Positions 14,997 to 23,280 of a stretch of DNA of 35,162 nt are shown in pieces. The notes below the pieces were generated by a model. That model was not told where the DNA came from. It was given only the letters and a program-made list of their open reading frames with translations, and ran no database searches. The translations under genes were made by a program, and so were the position numbers. Every line of letters starts with the position of its first letter. Position 1 is the first letter of the stretch. The DNA comes from Acidobacteriota bacterium (GTDB lineage: Bacteria > Acidobacteriota > Terriglobia > Acidiferrales > UBA7541): contig QHYJ01000019.1 in NCBI GenBank assembly GCA_003223255.1, positions 1 to 35,162 on the forward strand, in the 5' to 3' direction.

Positions 14997-17270
14997 ATGA
15001 AGACGACCACTTTTACCAGCCGAAGCAAGCTTGGGCTTTTGTTGGGTGTTGCTAGTCTTTTGATTTTGTTTGCGCCGCAGGCGCGTGCCGGCGACGAGGA
15101 AAAAGACCCGCCCACACGTGTCGCCCGCATCAGTGTCATAGAAGGATCCGTATCGTTGCAGCCGGGTGGTCAAGGCGATTGGGGAAATGCCGCCAAGAAT
15201 CGTCCCATGACCATCGGCGACAAAATGTGGGTCGATAAGGATTCCCGCGCCGAATTGCAAGCCGGCGAAGCCACTTTCCATCTTGGCACCATGACCGCTT
15301 TTTCGTTTCTGAACCTCGATGAAGGCATTATGCAGGTGCGCATCCCGGAAGGCGCTGTCAACTTCCGCGTGCGCGAACTGCGCCAAGGTGACGTCTATGA
15401 AGTCGATACGCCAAACGTGGTCTTCAATGTCAAGGAAGCCGGGGCGTTCCGTGTCGATATAAACGAAGCCGGTGACTCCTCGCGCATTACCGTGATTCGC
15501 GGCCAGGGCGAGATCAGCGCGGACGGCAAAACGTACGAAGTGCATGCCGGTGAACAAGCGGAATTTAATGGCGTGGAGAGTCCCACGTATAGCATTATTC
15601 CCGCGCCGGCTCCCGACGGGCTCGACAAATGGGCGGAAGAGCGCGATCTGAAAGCGGATCACTCGGCCTCGGGAAATTACGTTTCCCGCGACATGCCCGG
15701 CTATGACGACCTTGACGACTATGGCGCTTGGCGCGACGAGCCGGAATACGGCCACGTCTGGTATCCCGCCGATGTGCCGCCCTACTGGGCTCCTTACAGC
15801 GTGGGTTACTGGCACTGGGTCGGCCCTTGGGGTTGGACCTGGGTAGACTATGAGCCTTGGGGTTTTGCTCCCTTCCATTACGGCCGCTGGGCGTTCATCG
15901 GCGGCGCCTGGGGTTGGTGCCCAGGACCGTTCTTTGGTCCCCCGTGCTATGGACCGGCGTTCGTCGGCTTCCTCGGCGGCGGCTGGGGATTTGGCTTTGG
16001 CGTGGGTTGGTTCCCGCTGGGCTGGGGCGAGCCGTTCTTCCCCTGGTTCCACTGCGGCCCGCGCTTCCTCAACAACATTAATGTCCACAACACGTTCATT
16101 CGCAATGTGAACGTATTCAACAACAGAAACTTCAATTTCGTGAACGCGCACAACCTGCGTGCGGTCACGACCGTCTCGCGCAACGGCTTCGTGAACGGTG
16201 AGCGCGTCAATCGGGCGAGCCAGCACCTGACGCTGGCAAGTCTGAAAGGCGCACACGTGGCCAACTCCGTTGGCATTCGACCCACGCAGCACAGCACGCT
16301 GGGCGCCGCCAATGTCAATTCACACGCACCGCGCCCGCCTGCAGGCGCGCAGAGTCGAGCAGTCATGGCGCGCACAGCTCCGGCACCCGGTGCTTCGCAC
16401 GCCCCGGTGCGGACGATGAATGGCGCGACGACCGCCGGACGATTTGGGAATTCGCCGGTCAACGGTTCGGCACGAGCCAACGCCCGCGTTGAGAGCAGGC
16501 CCGGCAATGCCCAGGCAAATGCCGGACTGACCGCGCGGCAACACGAGCTTTCGCAGAACCGCCCGCCTTCCACGCAGCGTCCGGGAAGCAATGCGCGGAC
16601 TTGGGAAGCGCAGGGCAATACGACCGATCGCGGCCGTGCGCCGCAAGGCTTCGGCTCGAATCGCCCGAGCAATACACCAGCGCAGAACTCTCCGCGCACG
16701 TTTAACGATCGCCCGCAGCAGGGAGCCGGTTCGAACCGGCCAACCAACGCGCCAGCGCAACACACGGCTCGCGTTTACAGCGATCGTCCGCCGTGGGCTG
16801 GCAGTGGCGGTGCGCGCAGCAGCAGTGGGGTGCCTTCACGGCCTTCGGCGCCAAACTACAACAGCAACCGCCCGAACTATTCGAATGGCGGTCGCTCGTA
16901 CGAGCCACCGCAGCGGAGTTACAACCGGCCGTCTTACGAGAATCGCGGCTATGCGCCGCAGCCCTCCTATTCGCCGCGCGAATCCTCGCCGCGAACCTAT
17001 TCTTCGCCGGGACGCAGCTACCCGGCCCCGTCTCGTTCCTACTCTCCGCCTAGCCGCAGCTATGGCAATTACGGCGGCGGAGGCGGCTACGGCGGCCCTC
17101 GCGGTTATAGCGGTGGCGGAGGCGCTCGCAGCTATGGAGGAGGGGGCGGCGCGCATAGCTACGGCGGTGGCGGCGGTAGCCACGGCGGCGGAGGTGGGGG
17201 CGGGGGCTCCCATAGCACCGGCGGCGGCGGAGGCTCCCACGGTGGAGGCGGCGGCCACCCGCATCGCTAA
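14997..17270 (+). CDS. Secreted FecR-domain / W-Y-G-rich (DUF6600-like) protein with a Gly-His tail
   Basis: A 757-residue exported protein. A signal peptide (about 1-32, ending ARA) precedes a FecR-like domain (about 45-190: VARISVIEGSVSLQPGG, RPMTIGDKMWVDKDSRAEL, VYEVDTPNVVFNVKEAGAFR). An aromatic region follows (about 240-340) with PEYGHVWYPADVPPYWAPY and WGWTWVDYEPWGFAPFHYGR. After an Asn-rich stretch come near-repeats of SNRP.N.PAQ...R...DRP, then a Tyr/Ser/Pro segment and a tail of Gly runs with SH/HPHR. FecR domains normally sense signals for sigma factors, but here there is no membrane segment and no adjacent sigma factor, so a cell-surface or matrix role is more likely. ATG at 14997 has AGGGGA six bases upstream. 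Paralogue at 26516-28774. Confidence 0.88.
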   Translation: MKTTTFTSRSKLGLLLGVASLLILFAPQARAGDEEKDPPTRVARISVIEGSVSLQPGGQGDWGNAAKNRPMTIGDKMWVDKDSRAELQAGEATFHLGTMTAFSFLNLDEGIMQVRIPEGAVNFRVRELRQGDVYEVDTPNVVFNVKEAGAFRVDINEAGDSSRITVIRGQGEISADGKTYEVHAGEQAEFNGVESPTYSIIPAPAPDGLDKWAEERDLKADHSASGNYVSRDMPGYDDLDDYGAWRDEPEYGHVWYPADVPPYWAPYSVGYWHWVGPWGWTWVDYEPWGFAPFHYGRWAFIGGAWGWCPGPFFGPPCYGPAFVGFLGGGWGFGFGVGWFPLGWGEPFFPWFHCGPRFLNNINVHNTFIRNVNVFNNRNFNFVNAHNLRAVTTVSRNGFVNGERVNRASQHLTLASLKGAHVANSVGIRPTQHSTLGAANVNSHAPRPPAGAQSRAVMARTAPAPGASHAPVRTMNGATTAGRFGNSPVNGSARANARVESRPGNAQANAGLTARQHELSQNRPPSTQRPGSNARTWEAQGNTTDRGRAPQGFGSNRPSNTPAQNSPRTFNDRPQQGAGSNRPTNAPAQHTARVYSDRPPWAGSGGARSSSGVPSRPSAPNYNSNRPNYSNGGRSYEPPQRSYNRPSYENRGYAPQPSYSPRESSPRTYSSPGRSYPAPSRSYSPPSRSYGNYGGGGGYGGPRGYSGGGGARSYGGGGGAHSYGGGGGSHGGGGGGGGSHSTGGGGGSHGGGGGHPHR

Positions 17271-17302
17271 TTCGCTCTGGTAACTTCTGACCTTTGACCT
17301 TC

Positions 17303-17333
17303 AAGCCCACGCGATCTTTCAGGTGGGCTTTTT
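17303..17333 (+). terminator. Rho-independent terminator after the first FecR-domain gene
   Basis: AAGCCCAC (17303-17310) pairs with GTGGGCTT (17323-17330), and the T-run TTTTT (17329-17333) follows directly: a classic intrinsic terminator 33 bp after the stop codon. The remaining gap to 17646 holds no supported gene; a TACAAT hexamer at 17516-17521 has no matching -35. Confidence 0.88.
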
Positions 17334-17646
17334 CTCTCTCCCGCGCCCTTGTCCGTTATTCCGAAAAGCCGCCATTTGCAGAATGGAATTGTCCGCGAAA
17401 AATGAGAACAAATGTCAGCCAAAGTGGACTCATCTGTAGCAAGCAAACGAAAGTTCCGACGATTCGGGAAGCGGCGATTGCCTAATAAAAAGCGGCACAT
17501 CGAAGAAAAAGTGTTTACAATCAACGCAGTTGCCGCACCAACTTGCCGCTGGCGCTTTCCTGTTTAGCCGAGCAGGCCCTGTTCCAGGTCAGTCCAAAAA
17601 GTGTTCTGCGCGCCCAGCTTTGCATGCTGATACAAGGAAGACGCTC

Positions 17647-18225
17647 GTGAGGCACACGCGAATCATCGTCACCCATTATGGCGGGCCCGACACAATTCAG
17701 GTCGTGGAAGAGGAGTGTCCCGAGCCAAAGCATGGCGAGGTGCGCGTGCGAGTGCTGGCCGCGGGCGTGAGCTTGCCTGACGGACTGGCGCGCGAGGGCG
17801 TCCATCCGGAAACACCGCGCGTGCCCTATACACCCGGTTGGGACCTGCTCGGCATTGTGGATCAGATCGGCGAAGGTGTCTCCGGTTTCGAACTAGGCCA
17901 GACGGTTGCGGCCATGCCGATCAGCGGCTGTTACGCACAGTATGTTTGCTTGCCGCAACGCAAGTTCGTTCCCGTGCCCGCAGGTTTGGACCCTGCAGAA
18001 GCCGTCGCGGTCGTCCTGAACTACATCACCGCATACCAGATGCTGGATCGATCGGCGAAGGTAAAGCCGGGGCAGCGCGTGCTGATTCACGGCGCCTCAG
18101 GCGGCGTCGGCACTGCGTTCCTGCAACTGGGGCGGCTCGCCGGCGTGGAAATGTACGGAACGTGTTCGGCGCAGGCGGCGGAGGACAATTCGTTGTGCTT
18201 CCCAGCGTCCCAGCCATACTCTTAA
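17647..18225 (+). pseudogene. Truncated quinone oxidoreductase-type MDR protein
   Basis: The N-terminal two-thirds of a zinc-free medium-chain dehydrogenase/reductase related to NADPH:quinone oxidoreductase. The catalytic-domain start is clear (IIVTHYGGPDTIQVVEEECP, GVSLPDGLAREGV, YTPGWDLLGIVDQIGEGVSG). The nucleotide-binding loop VLIHGASGGVGTAFLQLGRL begins the Rossmann fold. Coding character ends after MYGTCSAQAAE (about 18185), where 15 unrelated residues lead to a stop. The protein is 192 residues instead of about 320 and lacks most of the cofactor domain, so it is probably inactive. GTG at 17647 has AAGGAAG upstream. The truncation marks a recombination junction at the edge of the presumed island. 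Confidence 0.8.
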
Positions 18226-18315
18226 GCGGGCTCTGCGAGCGCCAGAGTGATACGGCCTCTGTCGCCAACGCGGCTGCACAAACGCTACGCCATCTCGAGC
18301 CCATTTTCATCCATC

Positions 18316-18343
18316 GTCATGGTCCCCCCTGGGGGACCATGAC
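18316..18343. repeat. Perfect 13-bp inverted repeat with 2-bp spacer
   Basis: GTCATGGTCCCCC (18316-18328) and GGGGGACCATGAC (18331-18343) are exact reverse complements around CT. It lies just after the truncated oxidoreductase and is not followed by a T-run. Candidates are a transposon-end relic, a dimeric protein-binding site or a recombination site. Apart from this and the direct repeat below, 18226-18648 shows no gene. Confidence 0.6.
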
Positions 18344-18559
18344 CTACTCATAAGAGAACGAGCGTGCTGGCAATTGCAGAGCTTCATCCAGCGGATGGAT
18401 GCTCTCCGTGCCCGCCTGGCAGTAGCCCGTCCGCTTGATCGGGATGGTTCCAAAGACGGTCTTCACCACGCGAGTATGCAGGCGCCGGTGGGAATATGGA
18501 GTTGGCTTTTGGCCGTACTGGTTTGAACGGCTACTACTGATTGGGTGAATGGACTGGCG

Positions 18560-18592
18560 GAAAGATAGGCAGATTCAAGGCCGAAAGATAGG
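18560..18592. repeat. Direct repeat GAAAGATAGG
   Basis: GAAAGATAGG occurs at 18560-18569 and 18583-18592, 23 bp apart, just upstream of the first kinase-like gene. It could be a regulator site or a duplication trace; nothing more can be said. Confidence 0.3.
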
Positions 18593-18648
18593 TATTTGGT
18601 GCGCAGGGGTCGGCCCTTTTTCATGGAAGAATCTCATCGAAGAAGGGT

Positions 18649-20097
18649 GTGGTGTTGTCGAGCACGAGGATTGCCAATGTGCTCTCAGGGCGCGCTGCGT
18701 TGCAAGGTATCCGATGGCTCTTGCTCTCCGCGCCGGCACGCAAAGTGTTAAAGGACCAGCTGAGAGCCCTTCTCCCGGCCGGGACCGCCGTGGAGCCGTC
18801 TCTAAAGGAGGTGCGATTCAAGCCCGGATGCAAGATCACGGCCCATTACGTCGCCCTTGTCACGAACAGAAAAAGCCCTCAAGGGCAGCAAATTCGACCT
18901 GTTGCCGTAACCTGGGGAGCAAAGGCATACGCAAAGCATCAGGAAGAAATCGTCGGTCTTGAAAAGATACAGGCCGAAGCGGCGACTCGCGGCGTGGCGG
19001 CGCCCTTTCTGGGGCTGATGGCAGATGTTCCTGAGTGGAGCATGCATATCCAGGTGTCGCCGCTGGACGCGCGATTCGCCCAGCTTGCTCGCTTGTGGGA
19101 TCCGCGATACGTGCGGGCTATGCTCGCGGACGTCTACGCCTCGGCCGATCCAGTACCTGCTCGGCGCCCAATCAGAAACTACACGATCACATGCATCAGA
19201 TATCGAATCAATAGTCGGCATGTGCTGCGTTACGACCCTGTCGGTCCGGCGAAGGGAGAGGTCGTATTCGCCAAGCCTTACCTTGGCGAGAGCGGAGCGC
19301 AGGCCTTCCGCGTGGCACGGGACGTGGCAGAGTGGCTGACAGAGCGCGGCGATGGCGTGAACTGCCCGCGGCCCCTGGCCTACGTGGCTCAGGATGCGGT
19401 TATCCTCTATCCGCAAATTTTTGGCACTCCGCTCTCCGAACACCTGCGATGCCGCAGCGACGGCCTCGCTCGCTGGTTGGAACGAATTGGGGAGGCTCTC
19501 CAGACTCTGCACTGCCTGCCGAGAGCGGTTGCCGGCCCGCTCGAAGTTCGTAATTTTGCGACCGAGGTTCAAGCGATCGAGCGGGCGAGTTCTCATATCC
19601 CCACCTTGCTGCCCCAGATGGGCGCAGCGGTTGACGCACTCCTTGACCGTGCGCGTGAATTGCACGAGCGCCTGCCGCAGGAGCCACCCACGTTCACCCA
19701 CAGGGACTTCAAGTCCGTGCACGTGTGGCTTGCTCCTGACAGGCTCACGGTAATCGATTTCGATCGCGCTCGCTTTGCCGACCCGGCATCGGACGTGGGA
19801 GCTTTCCTGGCCAATCTGCAATGGCGGTACGCGGCTTGTCAGCTTCCGGGAGTGGTTCAGGCGCAGGAGCGATTTCTCTCAGGATACGCCCGCGGCGCGC
19901 CCAAAGAGCGGCTGCTCCGCGCTCGTCTGTACGAGGCGATCGAGCTGGTCAAATGCGCTGTGCGCCGGGTGCAGCTCTTCGAGGACGGCTGTGTGCCGCG
20001 AATGACGGGGATGCTTCGCCGCGCTGAGGCGGTAATAAATGATCTTCGAGTTACCGTCGGCGTACCTGTACGGCACCAATCCCTGGAAAGCGGGTGA
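18649..20097 (+). CDS. APH-family (kinase-like) phosphotransferase, copy 1
   Basis: A 482-residue soluble protein with the aminoglycoside-phosphotransferase/choline-kinase fold in its second half. The catalytic loop is THRDFKSVHVW (350-360, His351-Asp353) and the metal-binding loop is LTVIDFDRARFADPASDVG (366-384). The probable ATP-binding Lys is in VVFAKPYLG (Lys209), preceded by ITCIRYRINSRHVLRYDP. The usual Asn five residues after the catalytic Asp is His358, and the Gly of HGD is Arg. Residues 53-90 (KEVRFKPGCKITAHYVAL and IRPVAVTWG) resemble a second, partial N-lobe. The start is uncertain: GTG 18649, GTG 18652 or TTG 18655 follow AGAAGGG very closely. It is four bases before the GT4 gene. 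Phosphate acceptor unknown. Paralogue at 21667-23160. Confidence 0.78.
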   Translation: MVLSSTRIANVLSGRAALQGIRWLLLSAPARKVLKDQLRALLPAGTAVEPSLKEVRFKPGCKITAHYVALVTNRKSPQGQQIRPVAVTWGAKAYAKHQEEIVGLEKIQAEAATRGVAAPFLGLMADVPEWSMHIQVSPLDARFAQLARLWDPRYVRAMLADVYASADPVPARRPIRNYTITCIRYRINSRHVLRYDPVGPAKGEVVFAKPYLGESGAQAFRVARDVAEWLTERGDGVNCPRPLAYVAQDAVILYPQIFGTPLSEHLRCRSDGLARWLERIGEALQTLHCLPRAVAGPLEVRNFATEVQAIERASSHIPTLLPQMGAAVDALLDRARELHERLPQEPPTFTHRDFKSVHVWLAPDRLTVIDFDRARFADPASDVGAFLANLQWRYAACQLPGVVQAQERFLSGYARGAPKERLLRARLYEAIELVKCAVRRVQLFEDGCVPRMTGMLRRAEAVINDLRVTVGVPVRHQSLESG

Positions 20098-20100
20098 ATC

Positions 20101-21657
20101 GTGGGCCTGGGAGAAAGAGCTGTGGGTCACAACCAAGAGACGAGCGTACGCGGGGATGGCAAGGGTGAGTTAACCCCTCATAAGGGGCTGGGACTCCCAG
20201 ATCCGGACAGCCATCGAGTGGAGCTGCAACGAAATGGACAGCCCAACGTGGGGTTTGTTGTGTGCGTGTGGCCGCGGTTGTCGGAGACTTTCATCCTGAA
20301 CGAAGTGATCGGCCTTGAGCGATTAGGAGCCCGCCTGCGGATTTTTTCCATTAAGGAACCGAAAGATCGACTTGTTCATGCCAAAGTGATGGACGTGCGC
20401 GCGCCGGTAACCTGTATCTCGATTGAGCGCAACAAGAAGGCGATCTGGCTCGCGAATATCCGTTTATTTTGGAGGCAACCCGTCCGCTATAGTCGAACGA
20501 TGCTTGAGGCGATGGGCTACGGTCGACTGCGCGTGGTCCGACGCTTCTTCCAAGCAAGCTATTTAGCCGAGATACTTCTCCGGGAACCATTGACTTATTT
20601 ACACGCGCACTTCGCCCACACATCCGCGCTCGTCTGTATGTTTACTCATCATTTGATCGGAATTCCTTATAGCTTCACAGCGCACGCCAAAGATATTTAC
20701 GTGGAAACGCCCCGCGAGCTTCTGCGGGCTGAGGCCAAAACTGCGCGAGCCGTGGTCACCTGCACGGAGTACAACCGGCGCTATCTATCAACTCAGGTCG
20801 GTTCGGCGGGCAACGGCAAACTCCATTGTATTTATCATGGGTTGGATCTCTCCCGGTTTAAGTTCTGCTCTGCACGCGCTCTTGACGCAGAGCCACCCGT
20901 GATTCTGTCCGTCGCTAGGCTGGTCGAGAAGAAAGGGCTCAACGACCTCATCTTAGCGGCTGACATTCTTCGGCAGCGCGGTCGTCGCTTTCAAGTCGAG
21001 ATTGTTGGGGACGGCCCACTGCGACAGAGCCTGGAAGCGCAGGTGAGAGGGCTGGGCTTGAACGGCCACGTAAGGTTCCTGGGCACGTTGCCTCACGAAA
21101 AGCTCTGTCGTATTTACCAGAGAGTTTGCCTTTTTGCGCTTCCCTGTGTCGTTGCCGCCGACGGCGACCGCGACGGGATTCCTAACGTGTTGCTGGAGGC
21201 CATGGCCAGTGGCGTACCTGTGGTATCCACGTCCGTTTCGGGCATTCCTGAGGTGATTCGCTCGGGGGCCGAAGGCCTGCTTGTTCCCCCGAGCAGCCCT
21301 GCAAGCCTTGCCGACGCGCTGGACAGACTTCTCAGCTCGCCAGAACTACGAGAACGGCTGGCCCTTGCTGGCAGGGCCAAGATTGAAACTTTGTTCTCAA
21401 TCGAAAGGAACTCTGCGCAATTACTGTCTCTTTTCGAGCAGGTCCACTTCGCGTTCTACGTTCGTGGGAAGTGGGAGCGAATGAAAATACTTTATCCGTG
21501 TAACGATCCCGGTATCGATGTGCGCGCACGTGGACCCGCAGTGCGGCTAAAGTCATCCATCGAGCCGAGCCACTCATCAAACGAAATTGCTCTTGGCCAC
21601 GGCTCGCACGCGGGTTCAGAAATCGCACGCCGAGAATTAGAAGGTTTCGGAGAGTGA
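20101..21657 (+). CDS. GT4-family glycosyltransferase with a fused foreign C-terminus
   Basis: A retaining GT-B glycosyltransferase. The N-terminal Rossmann domain begins about residue 49 (NVGFVVCVWPRLSETFILNE) and includes HAHFAHTSALVCMFTHHLIG and YSFTAHAKDIYVETP. The donor-binding domain has PVILSVARLVEKKGLNDLIL, EIVGDGPLRQSLEAQVRG and DGIPNVLLEAMASGVPVVST with the EX7E-type glutamates. The first 45 residues are probably not conserved, and a later start is possible. From Met461 (21481) the sequence restarts as MKILYPCNDPGIDVRARGP, which looks like the beginning of another GT4 enzyme, with GGGAG upstream, then degenerates. A deletion probably joined the end of this gene to a second glycosyltransferase. 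It is sandwiched between two kinase-like genes, suggesting one operon. Confidence 0.88.
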   Translation: MGLGERAVGHNQETSVRGDGKGELTPHKGLGLPDPDSHRVELQRNGQPNVGFVVCVWPRLSETFILNEVIGLERLGARLRIFSIKEPKDRLVHAKVMDVRAPVTCISIERNKKAIWLANIRLFWRQPVRYSRTMLEAMGYGRLRVVRRFFQASYLAEILLREPLTYLHAHFAHTSALVCMFTHHLIGIPYSFTAHAKDIYVETPRELLRAEAKTARAVVTCTEYNRRYLSTQVGSAGNGKLHCIYHGLDLSRFKFCSARALDAEPPVILSVARLVEKKGLNDLILAADILRQRGRRFQVEIVGDGPLRQSLEAQVRGLGLNGHVRFLGTLPHEKLCRIYQRVCLFALPCVVAADGDRDGIPNVLLEAMASGVPVVSTSVSGIPEVIRSGAEGLLVPPSSPASLADALDRLLSSPELRERLALAGRAKIETLFSIERNSAQLLSLFEQVHFAFYVRGKWERMKILYPCNDPGIDVRARGPAVRLKSSIEPSHSSNEIALGHGSHAGSEIARRELEGFGE

Positions 21658-21666
21658 GGCAGGCAG

Positions 21667-23160
21667 ATGTTTTGCAATCCTTCGCGGCAGTTTGGAATTC
21701 GAGAAATGAATATCGCCGACGTGCTGTCGGGACACGCTAAGTTGAAAGGTATCCGATGGGTTCTGGGCTCGTCCACGGCACATGAGGTTTTGCGGGATCG
21801 GCTGAGGGGGCTGCTGCCCACTGGGTTCCAGCTGGGGCCGTGTCGTCTAAGGGAGGTGCAATTCAAGCTTCGTCGCAGACTCACCGCTTGCTACGACGTG
21901 CTTGTCCAAAAGGAGGGTAGCGACGCAAAGTACGTTCGCCCGATCGCAGTAAGCTGGGGATCGAGTAGGAGCACGGACGGCCAGGAAGAAACGGACGTCC
22001 TTGCTAAGGTGCAAGCCGAGGCGGTGAGCCGGGGCGTGGCAGCGCCGTTTCGGCAGCTCATGGCGGATTATCCCGAGTGGAGCATGCATGTTCAAGTTTG
22101 GCCATTGGATTCACGATTTACCCAGCTCGTTCGCTTGTCCGATCCGGGCCACGTGCGCGGCATGTTGGCTGAAGCGTGCGCGTTGGAGGCTGCAGCATCG
22201 AATCAGCATCGAACCCTGGATTACAAAGTCGAGGCGGTCAAATATCAACCTGGCAGGCGACACATGCTGCGCTACGACCCTCAGAATCCGGCTAAGGGAG
22301 CAACAGTGTTCGCCAAGCTGTACATCGTCGAAGAGCGCGCACGCGCTTTCCGACGAGAGGACGGGGCGCCCATTTTTTGTTTGGCGAGGAAGGCGGCTGA
22401 CTGGCTGGCGGCGCACGGGGAAGGCGCGAACGGCTTGCGGCCGCTAGCCTACGTGGCTGCGGACGCGGCTATCCTTTACTTTCAAGTTTCCGGCACACCG
22501 CTATCTGGCTACGCGCAGCCCTCCAGGCGTGGTGCCGCACCGTGGTTCCGGCGCGCCGGAGCAGCGCTCCGCGCATTGCAAGACCTGCCTCTAGCTCTTG
22601 CCAGCCCGCTCCGTCCGCCCATTGATTTCGCGGCCGAGATCCAGTCGATCAGGAGAAAGAGTGCGCATATCCCTGTGCTACTCCCTCAGGTGGGGTCAGC
22701 GATTGAGGCGCTCCTCGACCGTGCGCGAGAGCTGTATGAGCGACTGCCCCAGGAGCCTCCGAGCTTCGTACACGGTGACTTCAAATCTGAACACATCTGG
22801 GTTGCGGCGGACAGCCTGACACTGATCGATTTCGACGATGCTCGCCTGGGCGACCCGGCGCTGGATATGGGACACTTCTTGGCCGATTGGCAGTTCAGCC
22901 ACGCATGTAGTCAAACCGAACAGGAGGAGGTCTGCGAGAGTTTCCTCGCCGGGTATGCCGCCGGTGCGCCGAAAGAGCGCTTTCTTCGCGTGCGTCTTTA
23001 CGAGGCGATCGAGTTGGTCAGATGTGCTCTTCGCCGCGTCCAGCTCTTCGAGGACGACTGGGCATCCCGCACGGCCGCGCTGGTTGGTAGCGCCCAGGCT
23101 GTGATAAATGATCTCCAACGTATCCTGGGTTTGCCGCAGCCACTTTTGGAGCTTCTGTAG
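21667..23160 (+). CDS. APH-family (kinase-like) phosphotransferase, copy 2
   Basis: A 497-residue paralogue of 18649-20097, colinear over its whole length. It has VAAPFRQLMADYPEWSMHVQ, KYQPGRRHMLRYDPQNPAKG, the presumed ATP-binding Lys in TVFAKLYIVEERA, catalytic loop VHGDFKSEHIW and metal loop LTLIDFDDARLGDPALDMGH. The C-terminal helix LYEAIELVRCALRRVQLFED is nearly identical in both copies. Here the HGD motif is canonical, unlike HRD in copy 1, but the following Asn is again His. A 13-residue insertion-like stretch (REDGAPIFC) follows the lysine strand. ATG 21667 has GAGG eight bases upstream and follows the GT4 stop by nine bases; an alternative ATG at 21706 (MNIADVLSG) starts where homology starts. 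Acceptor unknown. Confidence 0.8.
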   Translation: MFCNPSRQFGIREMNIADVLSGHAKLKGIRWVLGSSTAHEVLRDRLRGLLPTGFQLGPCRLREVQFKLRRRLTACYDVLVQKEGSDAKYVRPIAVSWGSSRSTDGQEETDVLAKVQAEAVSRGVAAPFRQLMADYPEWSMHVQVWPLDSRFTQLVRLSDPGHVRGMLAEACALEAAASNQHRTLDYKVEAVKYQPGRRHMLRYDPQNPAKGATVFAKLYIVEERARAFRREDGAPIFCLARKAADWLAAHGEGANGLRPLAYVAADAAILYFQVSGTPLSGYAQPSRRGAAPWFRRAGAALRALQDLPLALASPLRPPIDFAAEIQSIRRKSAHIPVLLPQVGSAIEALLDRARELYERLPQEPPSFVHGDFKSEHIWVAADSLTLIDFDDARLGDPALDMGHFLADWQFSHACSQTEQEEVCESFLAGYAAGAPKERFLRVRLYEAIELVRCALRRVQLFEDDWASRTAALVGSAQAVINDLQRILGLPQPLLELL

Positions 23161-23280
23161 CTCGAACCGGGGGCCAGCCGATCTATGGTGGAAGCAGTGG
23201 TGGGGCAGAGCAAGCGGAGGGCGAGGAAGGAAGGGGCTGTTTGATCGAGCTATGCGCTTTGTAGAGTCAAAAAATTGAAA

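Noticed and set aside
14709-16292. A 527-codon open frame on the minus strand opposite the first FecR-domain gene
   Set aside because: It is the antisense of a clearly coding, strongly biased plus-strand gene with signal peptide and FecR domain. Its own translation shows no domain and no ribosome-binding site.
17072-17270. GGC-rich tandem pattern that could pass for a microsatellite or CRISPR-like array
   Set aside because: It is the in-frame Gly/His tail of the FecR-domain protein; units are irregular and there are no spacers.
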